Source: Trichobilharzia regenti
Lineage: Eukaryota > Platyhelminthes > Trematoda > Strigeidida > Schistosomatidae
Assembly: GCA_944472135.2 (NCBI GenBank)
Contig: OX235265.1
Span: 1,118,501-1,182,500 of the forward strand
Length of the DNA stretch: 64,000 nucleotides
Reading direction: 5' to 3'
The notes under the pieces were generated by a model, which saw only the letters and a program-made list of their open reading frames with translations, did not search any database and was not told where the DNA came from. Within the stretch, counting starts at the first letter, position 1. Each line of letters starts with the position of its first letter. The position numbers were made by a program, and so were the translations under genes. Positions 11,068 through 22,435 of the stretch are shown here, piece by piece.

Positions 11068-11451
11068 TCCTATCCCATATTTCTCAGCTTATTTTTTTCA
11101 AGTTACCTAAACTGTTTGAGAGGAAAATCAATCGCTCCACCACCATTTTGTAATATCTTTTTGAGTCTTTGGAAAAGAATCACTATCGTTCTTATTGATG
11201 ACTTGATCAACGATTAGAACATCGTCTACACAAATAACAGGAAACCGGAAGTTAAAATAAATTCCATTCTCTTTCAGAAGAAAGATAACAATATCGAAAT
11301 AGAAATATCTTTCAGAGTCTGTCTTCTGAATTTCTACTTATCTATTGATATTTGATAAGAGCAACCAAAAAATAAGACACCACAATTCAACAAAATGAAA
11401 TCAACAACGTAAAAGAACAATTCAATATTAGAGAAGTTACAGAAGTTAAAG
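11068..11451. other. No recognised feature
   Basis: AT-rich, with no frame or repeat I recognise. Confidence 0.45.
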
Positions 11452-11486
11452 TATCATAGCCGAACATCAATGGTCACTGCGCACTA

Positions 11487-11548
11487 CAGGTACATCCAGT
11501 GACATGTCTCAAGTAGAACGAAATGCACCTTATCCTGGATTCCACTGC
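11487..11548 (+). ncRNA. Degenerate Sm-alpha hammerhead, upstream
   Basis: Stem I arms CATCCAG and CTGGATTCC are intact and CGAAATG follows stem II, but the CTGATGA box is scrambled (region TGACATGTC). Self-cleavage is unlikely, which fits the survival of a multimeric insert. Confidence 0.75.
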
Positions 11549-11738
11549 TAGTCACCGTCCACCAATTAAATACTAAATAAATGCCCAGACATCGTCAAAG
11601 CATCTGGACAAGAAGCCGACAGACATGTCAACCTGAGACCGAGGAGCACTTCGATCCAATCAATCAACAGGAAACTCTGAAATTCATTTAAATAATTAAT
11701 ATGACCTGTTGCACAAGAAGAGGCTCTCGTGGCCCAAG

Positions 11739-11792
11739 TGGTCTAGTGGATAACGTTTTGGTGTTTGAAACTATGGGCACTGGGTTCGAGTC
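11739..11792 (+). promoter_or_regulatory. Internal Pol III promoter of Sm-alpha
   Basis: Box A TGGTCTAGTGG is at 11739-11749 and box B GGGTTCGAGTC at 11782-11792. Both match tRNA-type consensus, the best promoter among the Sm-alpha copies here. Confidence 0.8.
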
Positions 11793-11824
11793 TCGGTGTG
11801 AACATCATCACTCACTGGGGAATG

Positions 11825-11890
11825 CAGGTACATCCGGCCAACGAGTCCTAAATAGGATGAAATGTACATTGTCCCGGATTCCATCACTGC
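11825..11890 (+). ncRNA. Degenerate Sm-alpha hammerhead, downstream
   Basis: Stem II GTCCTAAATAGGAT and GAAA are present, but the catalytic box reads CCAACGA and stem I is CATCCGG against CCCGGATTCC. There are two core changes, so it is probably inactive. Confidence 0.75.
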
Positions 11891-11925
11891 TAGTCACCAT
11901 CCACAAATAAAATATCATAGCCGAA

Positions 11926-12319
11926 GTCAAGATCTTCCTTAGGCTGACTTCCAAGGAACCAATCAAATACAGGGAATGCTGTGAAATGTTATTCCAGATG
12001 AAATCATGCCTGCGTTTTTGGACTTGAAGAGGGTAGGTACAGTATTCTACTTATTTACTAAGTACTTCTTCTGTAAATCTGTTATGTTAAGTAGGGTTAT
12101 AGATTGTAAGATTGAGCTTTAGGGTCTACGGTTAGGTTTAGGGTTACAGGTAGGATTAGGTTAAAGAGTTATGTGAGAAATATCAATGGATCTCAAAGTA
12201 CCATGACACCTACAGTCACCTGGATTAATGGAATATATCACGCTTGGAATGATTTCTCCATAGATCATCTGTGTAGTGTGACTGGCTATGATAGAATAAC
12301 TTTGCAGATAATTTTATTT
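11926..12319. other. No gene; short GGTTAG-rich patch
   Basis: Around 12115-12165 the sequence repeats GGTTAGG- and TAGGGTTA-like words irregularly. It is too short and degenerate to call a telomeric array. Nothing else is recognised. Confidence 0.4.
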
Positions 12320-12506
12320 GTGCGTCGGTGGCACAGTGGTTAGGACTCGCACCGACTATGCACATGGTTCGAGGTTCAATCCCCTGCCGACGCACACCTG
12401 ATATCAATTGGTCTGCCTGCAAAATTTGGGCTACCGATATCCACGCTCAAAAATTCCATATTTGCACCAAAAATACAGTGTGGAATCAAACTGTAATCAA
12501 AAATAA
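12320..12506 (+). mobile_element. tRNA-derived SINE family B, copy 1
   Basis: Head GTGCGTCGGTGGCACAGTGG (box A region), box B GAGGTTCAATCCC, then CCGACGCACACCTGATATC. The tail GGGCTACCGATATCCACGCT ... CAGTGTGGAATCAAACTG resembles the 3' end of the CR1-like LINEs here (GCTGAAAATTCC..GTACTG..GGAATAAAG). Borrowing a LINE end is typical for SINE mobilisation. Confidence 0.82.
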
Positions 12507-12827
12507 AATTTACGCACAGTGATGCTGTGTGTTGATAAGTGGATGAGTTTTAGAACACTATTTATTTGTGCTCATAATCATTTCAACTGATAAACTTAGG
12601 TAGGCGAAAACAACTGATCATTAGAAAGGTTACTTACCACTATTTCAGGTGGGATCCAAATTATGAAAATCAGTTATTAAATCGGTCTTTTCTGTCGTTC
12701 GAGAAGATCAGAGGGCTAAAATGAACAAGTGACATCACGTACAAGGACCCCTTTTGGTGTAGGGTCTATGGGAAGCGATTAATTTGTCATCCGAGGGTGA
12801 CAAAGGTATATTGTGTAAGGAGGAATT
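12507..12827. other. No recognised feature
   Basis: About 320 bp with no motif I recognise. The PLE terminal repeat starts at its right edge. Confidence 0.4.
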
Positions 12828-13368
12828 GAAATTTAAATAAAGCAAGAACAACAGTGTGGTTTGTGCAGAATAATATGGTACCATCATTTATTTCGTTGGC
12901 TTCCCATTAGCTGCTGTTTACAGCCTAAATAAATTATGAGGTTTACCTACAGAAAAGTTTTAACATACTTGCAAATTTTACACGTTGTCAGTTGACAAAA
13001 AGTTCCACAATAAGTGAACAGCGCTGAGAAAATTGCACTTAAAAAGTTTTTATACAGGTAGTTCAAGTTTAAACAAAATAAATGTATCCATACAATGGTA
13101 AAGGAGTTAAGTGATAAAGATGAGATATGCGTTAGATGCAGAGTGACTAATAAATTAGGGAACAGTGTAATGAGTTTAACTCATTTATTTTGTTTAAATT
13201 TGAACTACCTGTGTAAAACTATTTAAGTGCAATTTTCTCAGCGCTGTTCACTTATTGTGGAACTTTTTGTCAACTGACAACATGTAAAATTTGCAAGTAT
13301 GTTAAAACTTTTCTGTAGGTAAACCTCATAATTTATTTAGGCTATAAGCAGCTAATGAGAAGCTAACG
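12828..13368. repeat. PLE family 1 terminal repeats as a foldback
   Basis: 12828-13180 on the minus strand matches the terminal repeat of the PLE at 49605-49970. Its part 12894-13084 is repeated inverted at 13182-13368 (arms of about 190 bp, loop of about 100 bp). Both arms carry the hammerhead-like block in damaged form: left CTAATGG with GAAA, right CTAATGA with GTAA. No coding sequence remains, so this is a terminal-repeat-only copy. Confidence 0.85.
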
Positions 13369-13493
13369 TAATATGTGAAACCATCCAAGCCCAGGGAAAA
13401 ATCACATCAGAAACATATTCCTAACAGATCATACTGAAACTGATGAATCATGAAATTATCGATTACATAGACTACTAAGTCGACTGTCAATAC

Positions 13494-13937
13494 TATTATG
13501 TACTCGTCGCCAAATTAATACTATGTACTGGTCGAGAATTTAATAGTCCTGACGCAAGAAAGACGGAAATCAGAAGACCACTAGGTTTGCGATGATACTT
13601 CTATTTTCCAAACACAAGGAGAATCAAAATGTCACACAAGAGTGTGAGAGCAAAAATATATATGAATGTCCGAACAAGTGTGTGAACACAAGTGAGAGCG
13701 AATATTCAAAATGAACAAATCAATAGACAGTCTTAACATGATTGGCTAGTTATAATGGAGTATCGATCCATATGTACATAGCAAAATATAGCAGATATGT
13801 CAACAAACACACATATTATATATACTATAAGGGGAATATTCATTGTTAAAGGAGACATGTTCATCAAAGTGACACAGACTAAGAGAGCAACAGAAAGAGA
13901 GACCACCATACACACATATATATATGAATACATATCA
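13494..13937. mobile_element. 444-bp interspersed repeat, copy 1, with TSD
   Basis: Almost the same sequence recurs at 41949-42400. Here it starts TATTATGTACTCGTCGCC, ends GAATACATATCA and is flanked by the 5-bp direct repeat AATAC (13489-13493 and 13938-13942). The ends form a loose inverted match (TATTATGTAC against TGATATGTAT). It has no ORF of note. It could be a solo LTR or a small non-autonomous transposon, and I do not recognise the family. Orientation is arbitrary. Confidence 0.75.
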
Positions 13938-14101
13938 AATACTTTAAAGAATTAATACCAAGTTGCTGTAAGCGGTTAGAAGAGGAAGTCCTACTGCTGA
14001 TTAAACATGTACATACTTCAAACCTGACTGAAACAATTCCTTAAGTCCAAATACTGATGAACTAGATAATATCGCATCGGTTACTTCTAAGTGACTAGTC
14101 A

Positions 14102-14598
14102 ATCTGAAAAATGTGATGTATTAGCGCTATACATTTCGAACAATCTGATCACACATTTACTTGTCAAGTCAATATATATATATATATATATATAGAAAGG
14201 TTAAATTCAACAAAGTGAGAGAAAACGGAATTAAGAATAATTAACACAAACCTTTGGTAATCCAATCAAATAAGGACTACCAAGGTAGGTTAAGAGTAAT
14301 GACAAACTGTTTTTGAACACACAAGGGGGGCTTAAGTCTATGAATAGCTATAGCCTCAGCGTATTTCAGTAAGCCCCTCTTGTGTGTTCAAAAACAGTTT
14401 GTCATTACTCTTAACCTACCTTGGTAGTCCTTATTTGATTGGATTACCAAAGGTTTGTGTTAATTATTCTTAATTCCGTTTTCTCTCACATTGTTGAATT
14501 TAACCTTTCTATATATATACATATATATTGACTTGACAAGTAAGTGTGTGATCAGATTGTTCGAAATGTATAGCGCTAATACATCACATTTTTCAGAT
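14102..14598. repeat. Large near-perfect hairpin (230-bp arms, 37-bp loop)
   Basis: 14102-14333 and 14371-14598 are reverse complements with very few differences (for example GGGGGGCTT against AAGCCCCTC, and a shorter TA run). The loop is 14334-14370. A TA microsatellite sits in each arm (about 14169-14192 and 14512-14530). The close match of the arms implies recent formation or gene conversion. There is no coding frame. Confidence 0.95.
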
Positions 14599-14781
14599 AG
14601 TCTCCGTCTTCTAATAACGCTATCAAAATTTATAAAAGGGACTAATTGTTTTAAATTTTAGACTAGTCAATCGACTGAAATTATGTTCAGTACTACATAG
14701 CCTCAAGTTTCAGCTGAACAGTGGGATTCAGATAAGAACTTCCACTTTATTGTTTCTTACTAAAGTTAGAATAGGTTATTT

Positions 14782-15140
14782 TTGTTATAAGTATTATTAT
14801 CCTCTTGAGTTCCAAGTTGATCATAAAGCTTCAGTGGTACACCACCATTTCACTGTGTTTTCTCCAATCTTTATCAGATTACTCGGAGATTTTCCACAGG
14901 TTTTTATTTCTACTTCACACGACCTCCTCTATGTCGCCTTCGGATGTAGGTCCCACTCGCTGCTACTTTTCACTTGAAGGATTGCCTACCGTGTGATGTC
15001 AGTCAACAGTCTTCTGAGAATATGTCCAATCCATCTCATTCCCTCCTGTGTATTTTTCAGATGGGAGATTGTTCGTTGGTTCATTATCAGACTTCCTTGC
15101 TACTTATCCTTTTGGGACTGAAGTAGAAACATTTTATTTG
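14782..15140 (-). pseudogene. RTE-clade LINE 3' end
   Basis: The minus strand ends in GGAACTCAAGAGGATAATAA, the typical RTE end of this window with an AATAAT tail. Upstream lies a decayed C-terminus (the plus-strand complement includes CGACCTCCTCTATGTCGCC and CTGAGAATATGTCCAATCC, which correspond to the conserved RRSW/GHTL-type tail). Only the last 350 bp of the element remain. Confidence 0.75.
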
Positions 15141-15149
15141 GTAAAACAC

Positions 15150-16530
15150 ACGACGATGTAGTATTATTTCGAGTTCAGAAGGATTTTCTAATAATCCTGG
15201 ACGCACTGGATACAGAACTCCGACCAGAACAAGCTGGATTCAGGAAAGACAAATCATGTTCTGACCAAATTGCAACTCTACGCATCATCATCACAGAACA
15301 AAGCATGGAATGGCGATCAAACCTCTACCTCAACTTTATAGACTTTGAAAAGGCCTTCGACAGTGTTGATCATGAAGTAATTTGCAAATTACTCAAGTAC
15401 TACTGCGTACAAATATTCATCAGCCTTATTCAACACCTGTACGACAACGAAACATGTCAAGTGATCCTCAAAGGAAAACTCAGCGAGGCATTTGGAGTAA
15501 ACACAGGAGTCAGACAAGGATGCTTATTGTCACCAATGATATTCCTAATTGTGGTCGACTGACTGGATTATGAGTCAGACAGTGAGTGGGAAATGAGAAG
15601 ACAGGTATATCATGGACCGACGTGAAGAACCTAGAAGACCTGTATTCCGCGCGTGGAAGATTTATGTTTGATGTCACACAAAATCGAAGACTTAAAAACA
15701 AAAACCGACAAACCGGTAGAAGAAGCAGCTGACGAAGACAGGACTCCAGGTGAACATAGACAAGATGGTGGTTATGAAAATAACCAACTAACCAACAACA
15801 ACAACAGCAGCAACATCCAGCGTCAATCACCATCAAGGCGAGAGATTTGAAAGAGGTCACTTCATTCACTTATCTAGGAGGCGTTGTCCCAACTACAGAG
15901 AGTCGGAACGAACGAGGATTTCAAATCGAGAGTCGGGAAGGCATCGAGAAACACATTCATCAACCTGAAATCAATCTGGAAATCTTCGTCACCCAGCATC
16001 AACAGCAAAATCCGGTCGGATTTTCAATACGAACGTAAAGTCAATCATTTCTTCTATACGGATGAGAAACTTGGCGGGTGGGTCACAAAGGATATTTCCA
16101 AAAGGCTATTGCAGATCTTTATCAACAACTGTCTTGGCTGGCTCTATACTGAAGATCAGATGGACGGGCCGGGAAGAATCACCAACAAGACACTATGGCT
16201 GGGAACAAACAAAACAAGAACCGATCGCCAACCAACAGATATGCAGGAGAAAGTGAAGATGGATTGGACACTCACGGCTGAGGAGACCGCTGGATAACGC
16301 CGCGCAAGCGTCAGGCCATTGCTCGATTGGAACCCAATAGAACTGGAAGCGGCGAGTGGGACGTCAGTGCAAGGTTGACATGGAGGAGGTCGTGTGAAGA
16401 GGAGTTGAAAGAGTATTGACTAACATGGATGTAGGTGAAAAGTACAGCAGAAGGAAGACAGAAGTGGCAAGTGGAGACGTGGAGTTGAAGCCCTGTGTTC
16501 CACTAGGAACCCAAGGGAACAATAATAATA
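15150..16530 (+). pseudogene. RTE (SR2/Perere-3-like) LINE, RT to 3' end
   Basis: The plus-strand RT begins ELRPEQAGFRKDKSCSDQIA, continues with NFIDFEKAFDSVD (motif A, catalytic Asp present) and NTGVRQGCLLSPMIF (motif B), and is frameshifted before motif C, where the expected FADD is replaced (RVEDLCLMSHKIEDL). The C-terminus follows in several frames (INLKSIWKSSSP, WTLTAEETAG, VEALCSTRN) and the element ends GTTCCACTAGGAACCCAAGG plus AATAATA. The 5' endonuclease is missing. It is inactive. Confidence 0.9.
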
Positions 16531-16629
16531 GTGATTTTATTGGTGATAATGTGTTCCTTATCAGTGGTACTGCTGTTACGTCATCCCTGTTAATTATTTA
16601 TTTTATTAATTATATCATTATGTCTTTAT

Positions 16630-16803
16630 TCTACACAGTATTTTTCGCACAAGTATGGAATTTTCAGCATGTAATATCGGTAGCCCAAATTTTGCAGGCC
16701 GACCACTAATATCAAGTGTGTATGTGTGTGTGTCGTCCAGGGATCGAAACCCTGACCATATGCATGGTAGGTGGGCGTCGTAAACTCTGTGACACCAACG
16801 CAC
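16630..16803 (-). mobile_element. SINE family B, copy 2
   Basis: Minus-strand copy with head TGCGTTGGTGTCACAGAG, box B GGTTTCGATCC, an inserted GT run, and the LINE-like tail (plus strand CACAAGTATGGAATTTTCAG). It lies just beyond the 3' tail of the RTE element. Confidence 0.78.
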
Positions 16804-17395
16804 ATGTTTAGTGTAGATTCGATGGACAGAGATTCTGTCGTCAATCTCATCCCTACACTCACTTGTATTACTTCTTAGAATTGTGCCTCTATCACACTCT
16901 CTTATATTATTGTATGTTGACGGTTGCATTACAACTGATGTGAATTTCTCTAAGCTTGGTATCATTTTATCAGGGTGATTATATTGGCATATCCAATATT
17001 TCGATGCAGTGCCACCTGATTTATCCGGTGAGTTTTAGGGCGATTCAATAAAGATACGCTGAAATATACTAACATGGTTTCATGGAAATTCAGTAATAAA
17101 CGTTCAACTTCTGAACTTACTGACACTCCTTTATTCCATTACATTTTGCGGAGATATTAGTACCATGCAACATTTTCTGACAAAAGTGCAGGAAATGTAA
17201 TGCATTTCGAGGGGATAATGCTACCGATAATATGTACGCCTGAAACAAAATTCATTTTAATGCAAAATTTCATTTAAAAATATGCGAAAAGTATAATTTG
17301 TCATTAAACTACCATAGCAACGAACTGCGACGCTACAGTTAGCAAGGGGATGCAATAAAGTCACTCGTTTTGCAATCCGGTCATCATATAGGCAG
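16804..17395. other. No recognised feature
   Basis: AT-rich DNA of about 590 bp. A short patch near 16900 has GT-rich words only. Confidence 0.4.
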
Positions 17396-17965
17396 CAAAA
17401 TTCTTCTGTTCCAGTAACGTAAGTCACTCCTACCTACTAGATTGACTTATATAATTGACCTCATAGTTCCACTAGGGATAAAATTTTTATTTTGATAAAG
17501 TCACACAGTGTTAGAGAGTTTATATTTACTGATGACCACGTTTCGAGCACAATTTATTGCTCATAATCCTTTCCCGAAACTACTCACACAACTTTCTTGC
17601 TTCATTTACATACATGAGTAAAATTGATGATTAGACATATGAATAAAATCAATATAAGATAAAGTACATTTGGAAACAATATTAATTATTGTTATCAATA
17701 AGACACTAATATTATCTCCAAATGTACTTTATCTCCCATAGTAGACTGACTAATAGCAACGCTCGTCTTATTTCTCAACTTATTGTATTTTATTGATAAC
17801 ACTAATGCTATTTCTGAATGTACTTTATCTTCCATTCTGTTTCACGCAAGTCTTATATTGATTTAATTCATATATCTAATGAGTTTTTTTTACTCGTGTA
17901 TATTAAACGAAGCAAGAAAGTTGTGTGAGTGTTGCCTTGATATGATTATGAACAGTCATAAATTA
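17396..17965. repeat. PLE family 2 terminal repeats as a foldback
   Basis: 17396-17560 contains CACGTTTCGAGCACAATTTA, which recurs (often inverted) at 19140, 23300, 37790 and 38400. 17560-17670 pairs with 17835-17960 in inverted orientation (shared CACACAACTTTCTTGCTTC). A smaller internal pair is AAAGTACATTTGG (17660) and CCAAATGTACTTT (17720). This is the terminal region next to the family 2 PLE at 18242. Confidence 0.7.
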
Positions 17966-18241
17966 TGCAATAAATAGAGTTCTCTGAGCTGGTTGGTCTA
18001 GTTGTGAAGCTTTCATCGTCTTTCTGGACGGCATCTTCAGCGCAGTATTTAGCATAAAGTTAAATGATTTCAAAATCTCCATGAATGATGATACAATTGC
18101 GTCTACCGGTGACCAATCATCTTCACATATTTACTGACCGTTTTCTATTGATTGGGATTTTAAACTTTCTAATCACCTGATTTACTTTTTTTACTAATTG
18201 TTACATTTCGTCTATATTAACGTGTTTGTTAATTGCATTTT

Positions 18242-19145
18242 CGTTTGACTACCAGGCCTCTAGGAATTCCCTGACTGCACTTTTGGTGTTTTCTCTGTCT
18301 AAGATTTTGACGTTATCCCAATCAAATTGATGTCCATAAATGTCTGTATGCATTGATACAAAAGAATTTATATCATGTCTTTCCACGGCTGATTTATGTT
18401 CTTGGATTCTCATTGGAAGGGAACGTCCACTTTGGGCGATGTAATGCTTGTTACAGTTCATACAATTTATTTTGAAAGTGGTGTTAATTTTATCCCCTTT
18501 TTCTGTTGGATCTTTTGGTTTGCATAAGATCGAATTAAGCAATACGACTGGTTTGTGTGCTACATTTATATCAAACGGTTTCATTATTCTACCCGTTATT
18601 TCAGAGATATTTCTGATGTATGGTAGGATGAATTTATTTTTGGTCTTTGATGATGGTACTTTGTTGGTGATTTGATTCGACTTTAAACACTTTTTGATGA
18701 AATTTTATGGATAACCATTCTTCTTGAAGACCGTTTGTAAGTATTTTTCTTCCATTCTTCTCAGCTCTGGTGTGCTACAATGTGTTTGAACTCTTCTAAG
18801 CAATGTCTGCACATAGTTTCTTTTGTGAGTAATTGGATTACTGCTAGAATAGTTGAGTATTTGATCTGTGTGCGTTGATTTTCTATATACTTGTGTTTCT
18901 AAATTTCCTGTGTTGGTTCTCCTTACTAAGACATCTAAAAATGGGATTCTGTTGTCTAATTCTTCTTCTCTTGTGAATTTAATGTCTTCAAATATGTCTG
19001 TTTAATAATTTATGGGTATCTTCGAAATCATTTTTCTTAATCATTACAAATGTATCATCAGCGTAGCGTACCCAGATTTTCGGTTTAAATATAGGTAGAG
19101 CTATCAATTCTAATCTTTGCATAACGGCTTCAGCTATGATATATT
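18242..19145 (-). pseudogene. PLE family 2: RT C-half and GIY-YIG domain
   Basis: From high to low coordinates the minus strand encodes VMQRLELIALPIF, RYADDTFVMIKKNDFED (motif C, catalytic pair intact), a frameshift, DNRIPFLDVLVRRTNTG, the thumb, a stop, then the open frame 18584-18249 with the endonuclease FKINCMNCNKHYIAQSGRS (YIG changed to YIA) and MRIQEHKSAV. The protein is distinct from the 50063 PLE (YADD, not YVDD), so it is a separate PLE lineage. It has at least two breaks and no 5' part. Confidence 0.88.
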
Positions 19146-19550
19146 ATGCTCGAAACGTGTCCATCAGTACATATTACTGTATAACAAACACTGTGAGACT
19201 TTATCAAAATAAATTTTATCCAAAGCGGAATTCTACTCTACCACCACAGTGCTCAAGTTTTATCGTTAAATCAATCACCTACACAACATAATATCAATCG
19301 AAATAACGCGACCCCTATACCGAAAATATGGAAATCGGCAACAACAAGAGGAAGCGGGAGAGACAGAAACTCGAATTCTGAAGCTGTGTGACTACAAGTG
19401 ATATGACTATGAGTGGCATTAATTTATGCTCGATACCATGTCATCCAGTTGTGAATACTGCATCGTCACTGTATGATATTTAAAATTAACTCATCTAATA
19501 TAGAATTACATTCTACCACAGTGCCAAGGTTCCAAGCTAATACTAAGAAT
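19146..19550. repeat. PLE family 2 terminal repeat pieces
   Basis: 19140-19260 (GCTCGAAACGTGTCCATCAG ... ACCACCACAGTGCTCAAG) and 19420-19540 (TTATGCTCGATACCATGTC ... ACCACAGTGCCAAGGTTC) are two diverged versions of the same repeat. Their position beside the family 2 PLE suggests 5' terminal copies. Confidence 0.6.
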
Positions 19551-21134
19551 AAATTTTCTTGATAAATCACTCAGTGATGCAGTATTTGTATTGCATCATT
19601 TCTATTGTAAGTGTTTTGGTGTAGATCCAAATGAGGAAGGATTCACTAATCAAAGACTCCTTCCACAGATATTTATTACCTATTAGAACTGTCTGTCTGT
19701 CTGTTTTCGACATAGAACTTTGCACAAATGTGCACCAGTTCAAGTCGCCACACTCCGTGTAGCAAGCGAAGCAAGAGAAGAAAGCACAAGAAAAGCATGA
19801 TCGAAACAGTGAGCAGAGGGGTGAAACAAAGGAGGAGTAATAACGAAGAACAAAACAGTTTCATTGGAGATCATAAGTCACAAGGAGTGGATGCATATGC
19901 GCCACTGAGAACTGTGGCTCTGTCCCATACTATTGTGTGATTTCGTGTTAGTACATGTATCGCATTTGGTGAGATTTCCTCTAATTTGGTCATCCCTCCT
20001 CGATTGGTAATCATAAACTCGGCTAAATCCCACTCTTCCAATAAAGTAAGTCACTCCTAGCTACTAGGCTGACCTGTGCAGATGGCATCACAGTCATCGG
20101 AGAGTATTTTGTGGATTAAGTTATTTTATCTACTTGGGTTAATAGGGTTGGTTCTCCAGACTACACAGTTTGTCCCTCGGCCTACCACGTAGAGTTTCAG
20201 ATTTTGCCTACCTTATACGGTAATACTACAGATGTCTTAAATTTCTTCTTATTTATACTCTGATCAATAGTTTGTTTCATCACCGTCCCTCTCACACACA
20301 CACACACACACTTTCTCTCTCCCTTTCTTGTCAACTTTCTTTTCAACTTCTCTTTTATATTTGTAACAAAGAAAATCAATTTCGGAAAGGAAATTTTTAG
20401 CATATCATCCAACTGTTGCTTTTTCTTACTTGACTTGTAACAAAAACCAAACAAAATAAAAAGAAGTACAACTTTGAAATGTTTACATTATAACTGGTAG
20501 CATATTTTTACTTGAATTCTAAACGAAAATCATCCAAACCAAAATACATTTCATATAAACAAACGAATTCCTACGATGATGTGAAGAGAACTTTTGTGTT
20601 TGTAAGTGTTTGACAGAGTGATAACATCCTTCTTTCCCTTAATTACAACTATTTTTTCTTGATTTGGTTGTGTTCTTGTTCATGGGTGGTTTCATTATCT
20701 GCCTAGACAAGATTGTCAGGTTAGACTTCAATATGAAGTGAACGTGTTTGAATTCCCGCTCTCTCTTGACGAGCTTTGTTGTGATTGAATGCAGGACTGT
20801 ATTAGTATCGATCGTATTTGAAGATCTTTCAAAGGAAACAAATTAGCTAGTGTATATGATGGTTAGGGAATTTCGTCATATTTAGGACTTGTCAACTAGA
20901 AATAGTTGAATTCCCATCCTTTCGAAAGTCAAAGCTCTATCACCTACTATGCAAGGAATAAAAGTTGTTATTTCTTTTTTTTGATTTGATTCAGGTTTCA
21001 TACTCGTATCATAATGAGAACATGATCAGTCACTGTGAATCCAGGTAAATTTAGCTGGTGAGTGATAAATGGGATGCGAAATGTGTCTTGGATTTCTAAT
21101 ATTCAAGCACCTAAGTCAACAAACCATAATTTCA
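19551..21134. other. No recognised element; CA run and weak repeats
   Basis: The stretch holds a CA microsatellite (about 20291-20310), a sequence near 20045 (TAAGTCACTCCTAGCTACTA) shared with 17414, and a basic ORF 19728-19940 without motif. No RT or endonuclease signature is visible, and no host exon can be supported. Confidence 0.4.
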
Positions 21135-21400
21135 CCGCGGATGCAACTCAGTGGCTTATTATTAACAGTATTGTTCCTTTGGGTTCCAAATGGAACATAA
21201 GGCTTCAACAGCCCACTGCTACTTTGCCCTACTCTCTGAAGTCCTATTAAGCTGGCTATATGACTGCCCATAGTTTCTTCTACCCCTCCTCGTCGTATGA
21301 CCTCCTTTATATCATTCCCACAGTATTGCCCAAGTAGCCGTTTTCCAACCACGTTCAATTCAAGTTTGTTAATCATACATCCAAAATCCAATGATTTGTA
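21135..21400 (-). pseudogene. RTE LINE 3' end
   Basis: On the minus strand the element ends with the GTTCC..TTTGGAACCC-type block (plus strand GTTCCTTTGGGTTCCAAATG) preceded by a worn C-terminus (GLLKPYVPFGTQR in frame, corresponding to EALCSTRN). Only about 260 bp survive. Confidence 0.7.
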
Positions 21401-21717
21401 CGTCCTAATTTGTGACCAAAGTGCTGTAGAGAGAGGGGGAGGGTGAGATAGAATTCATGGGTAGCTTTCCACAAAGGGAGATATGGATGGTGACATTGCA
21501 AAAGTCATTCAAAAACACTTACTCACATGTATTCACCCACCCTAACTACCCAGACTACGAACTACATGAGTTTTGCGACTAAATTTTCAAACGTTCCTCA
21601 GCTGATTTCATGTCATAATGGAAATTACTTTGAAATTGAACAAATCTTGTCCAAACCAAAATCTTCCTTTAAACTTACTACCTCGTTAAATCAAATTAAT
21701 CATAATTAAGAGTTGCT
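21401..21717. other. No recognised feature
   Basis: Purine-rich patch at 21420-21450 (GTAGAGAGAGGGGGAGG). Otherwise unassigned. Confidence 0.4.
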
Positions 21718-22120
21718 CTATTACAATACTGTACTTATGACGCTATATAGAATTTTCAGTATTTACTTTACAATATGGCATCTGATTTACTCGATAACAA
21801 CAGCACCAACAAAACAAAGATTACAGGGTACACTTAAACAAAATTGATAAAACCAACTTTTGACATCAGAAAAAATATCACGATCAAAGTGTACAAATGT
21901 AAAATGATAAGAACAATAATAATACAAGTCATAAAGAAAATAAAAGACAAATTCAATGAAAAAAATTTTCTTCATCGACGAAATCACCTCCACAGGCTGT
22001 ACAGTCCTATCTATATTTACCAAAAATGTATCGTGATCTGTTACTGAGCAATGGGAGGGCATAACATAGTTGATATAATTACTTAGAAGTGGTTTCAAAA
22101 GTAAAAACATTTTCGATTCT
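21718..22120 (-). mobile_element. CR1-like LINE 3' UTR and end
   Basis: The minus strand runs to AATTCTATATAGCGTC..GTACAGTATTG, corresponding to the conserved CR1-like 3' end, preceded by an AT-rich 3' UTR. Coding sequence is not recognisable. The T-rich ORF 21787-22125 lies within the UTR and is not considered real. Confidence 0.6.
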
Positions 22121-22122
22121 TT

Positions 22123-22342
22123 CACGTTCCCATCGGGACATAGAGCTTCAAGCTAGAGGCTTGAAGTTTCTGTAGCAGTGGTGATTATTTTTAGAGGTTG
22201 GATGCAGCTGATAGCCTCTTTCCTTTTAACCAGCATTATATCTGACTTAGCGAGGTAAAGGAGTGCGTTGATGGCCGGGCATCGAACCCCGGACCATGTC
22301 CATGGTCGGCGAGAGTTCTGACCGCAGTGCCACCGATGTACC
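22123..22342 (-). mobile_element. SINE family A, copy 4
   Basis: Minus-strand head ACATCGGTGGCACTGCGG, box B GGGGTTCGATGCCC, shared body, and RTE-like tail (plus strand TTCACGTTCCCATCGGGACA). It abuts the LINE end at 22120. Confidence 0.8.
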
Positions 22343-22435
22343 AAAGGTAAAAATAAAAGTTTTAAATTACGCGGTACTCAACAGCACAAAGTTAGAAATT
22401 TGATAATATTAAACATTGTTATTGAGGGATAAGAA

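Larger units (their letters stand above)
11465..11912 (+). mobile_element. Sm-alpha SINE, 1.3 units, with 13-bp TSD
   Basis: A plus-strand insert with two ribozyme regions (11487-11548 and 11825-11890) around one promoter unit. It is flanked by the 13-bp direct repeat TATCATAGCCGAA at 11452-11464 and 11913-11925. A multimeric copy with one clean TSD means a transcript read through more than one unit and was inserted uncut, at least at the internal site. Confidence 0.92.

Noticed and set aside
11701..11910. ORFs reading RGPSGLVDNVLVFETM-type protein (also 34182-34370 and 41027-41290)
   Set aside because: They are translations of the Sm-alpha tRNA-like promoter region and not genes.
12115..12170. 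Interstitial telomere-like GGTTAG words
   Set aside because: Only a few irregular units, which is too short and degenerate for a telomeric array.
18000..18060. CTGAAGATGCCGTCC...GAAAGC on the minus strand as a hammerhead candidate
   Set aside because: Stem I does not pair and stem III would be two base pairs. The boxes are probably coincidental.
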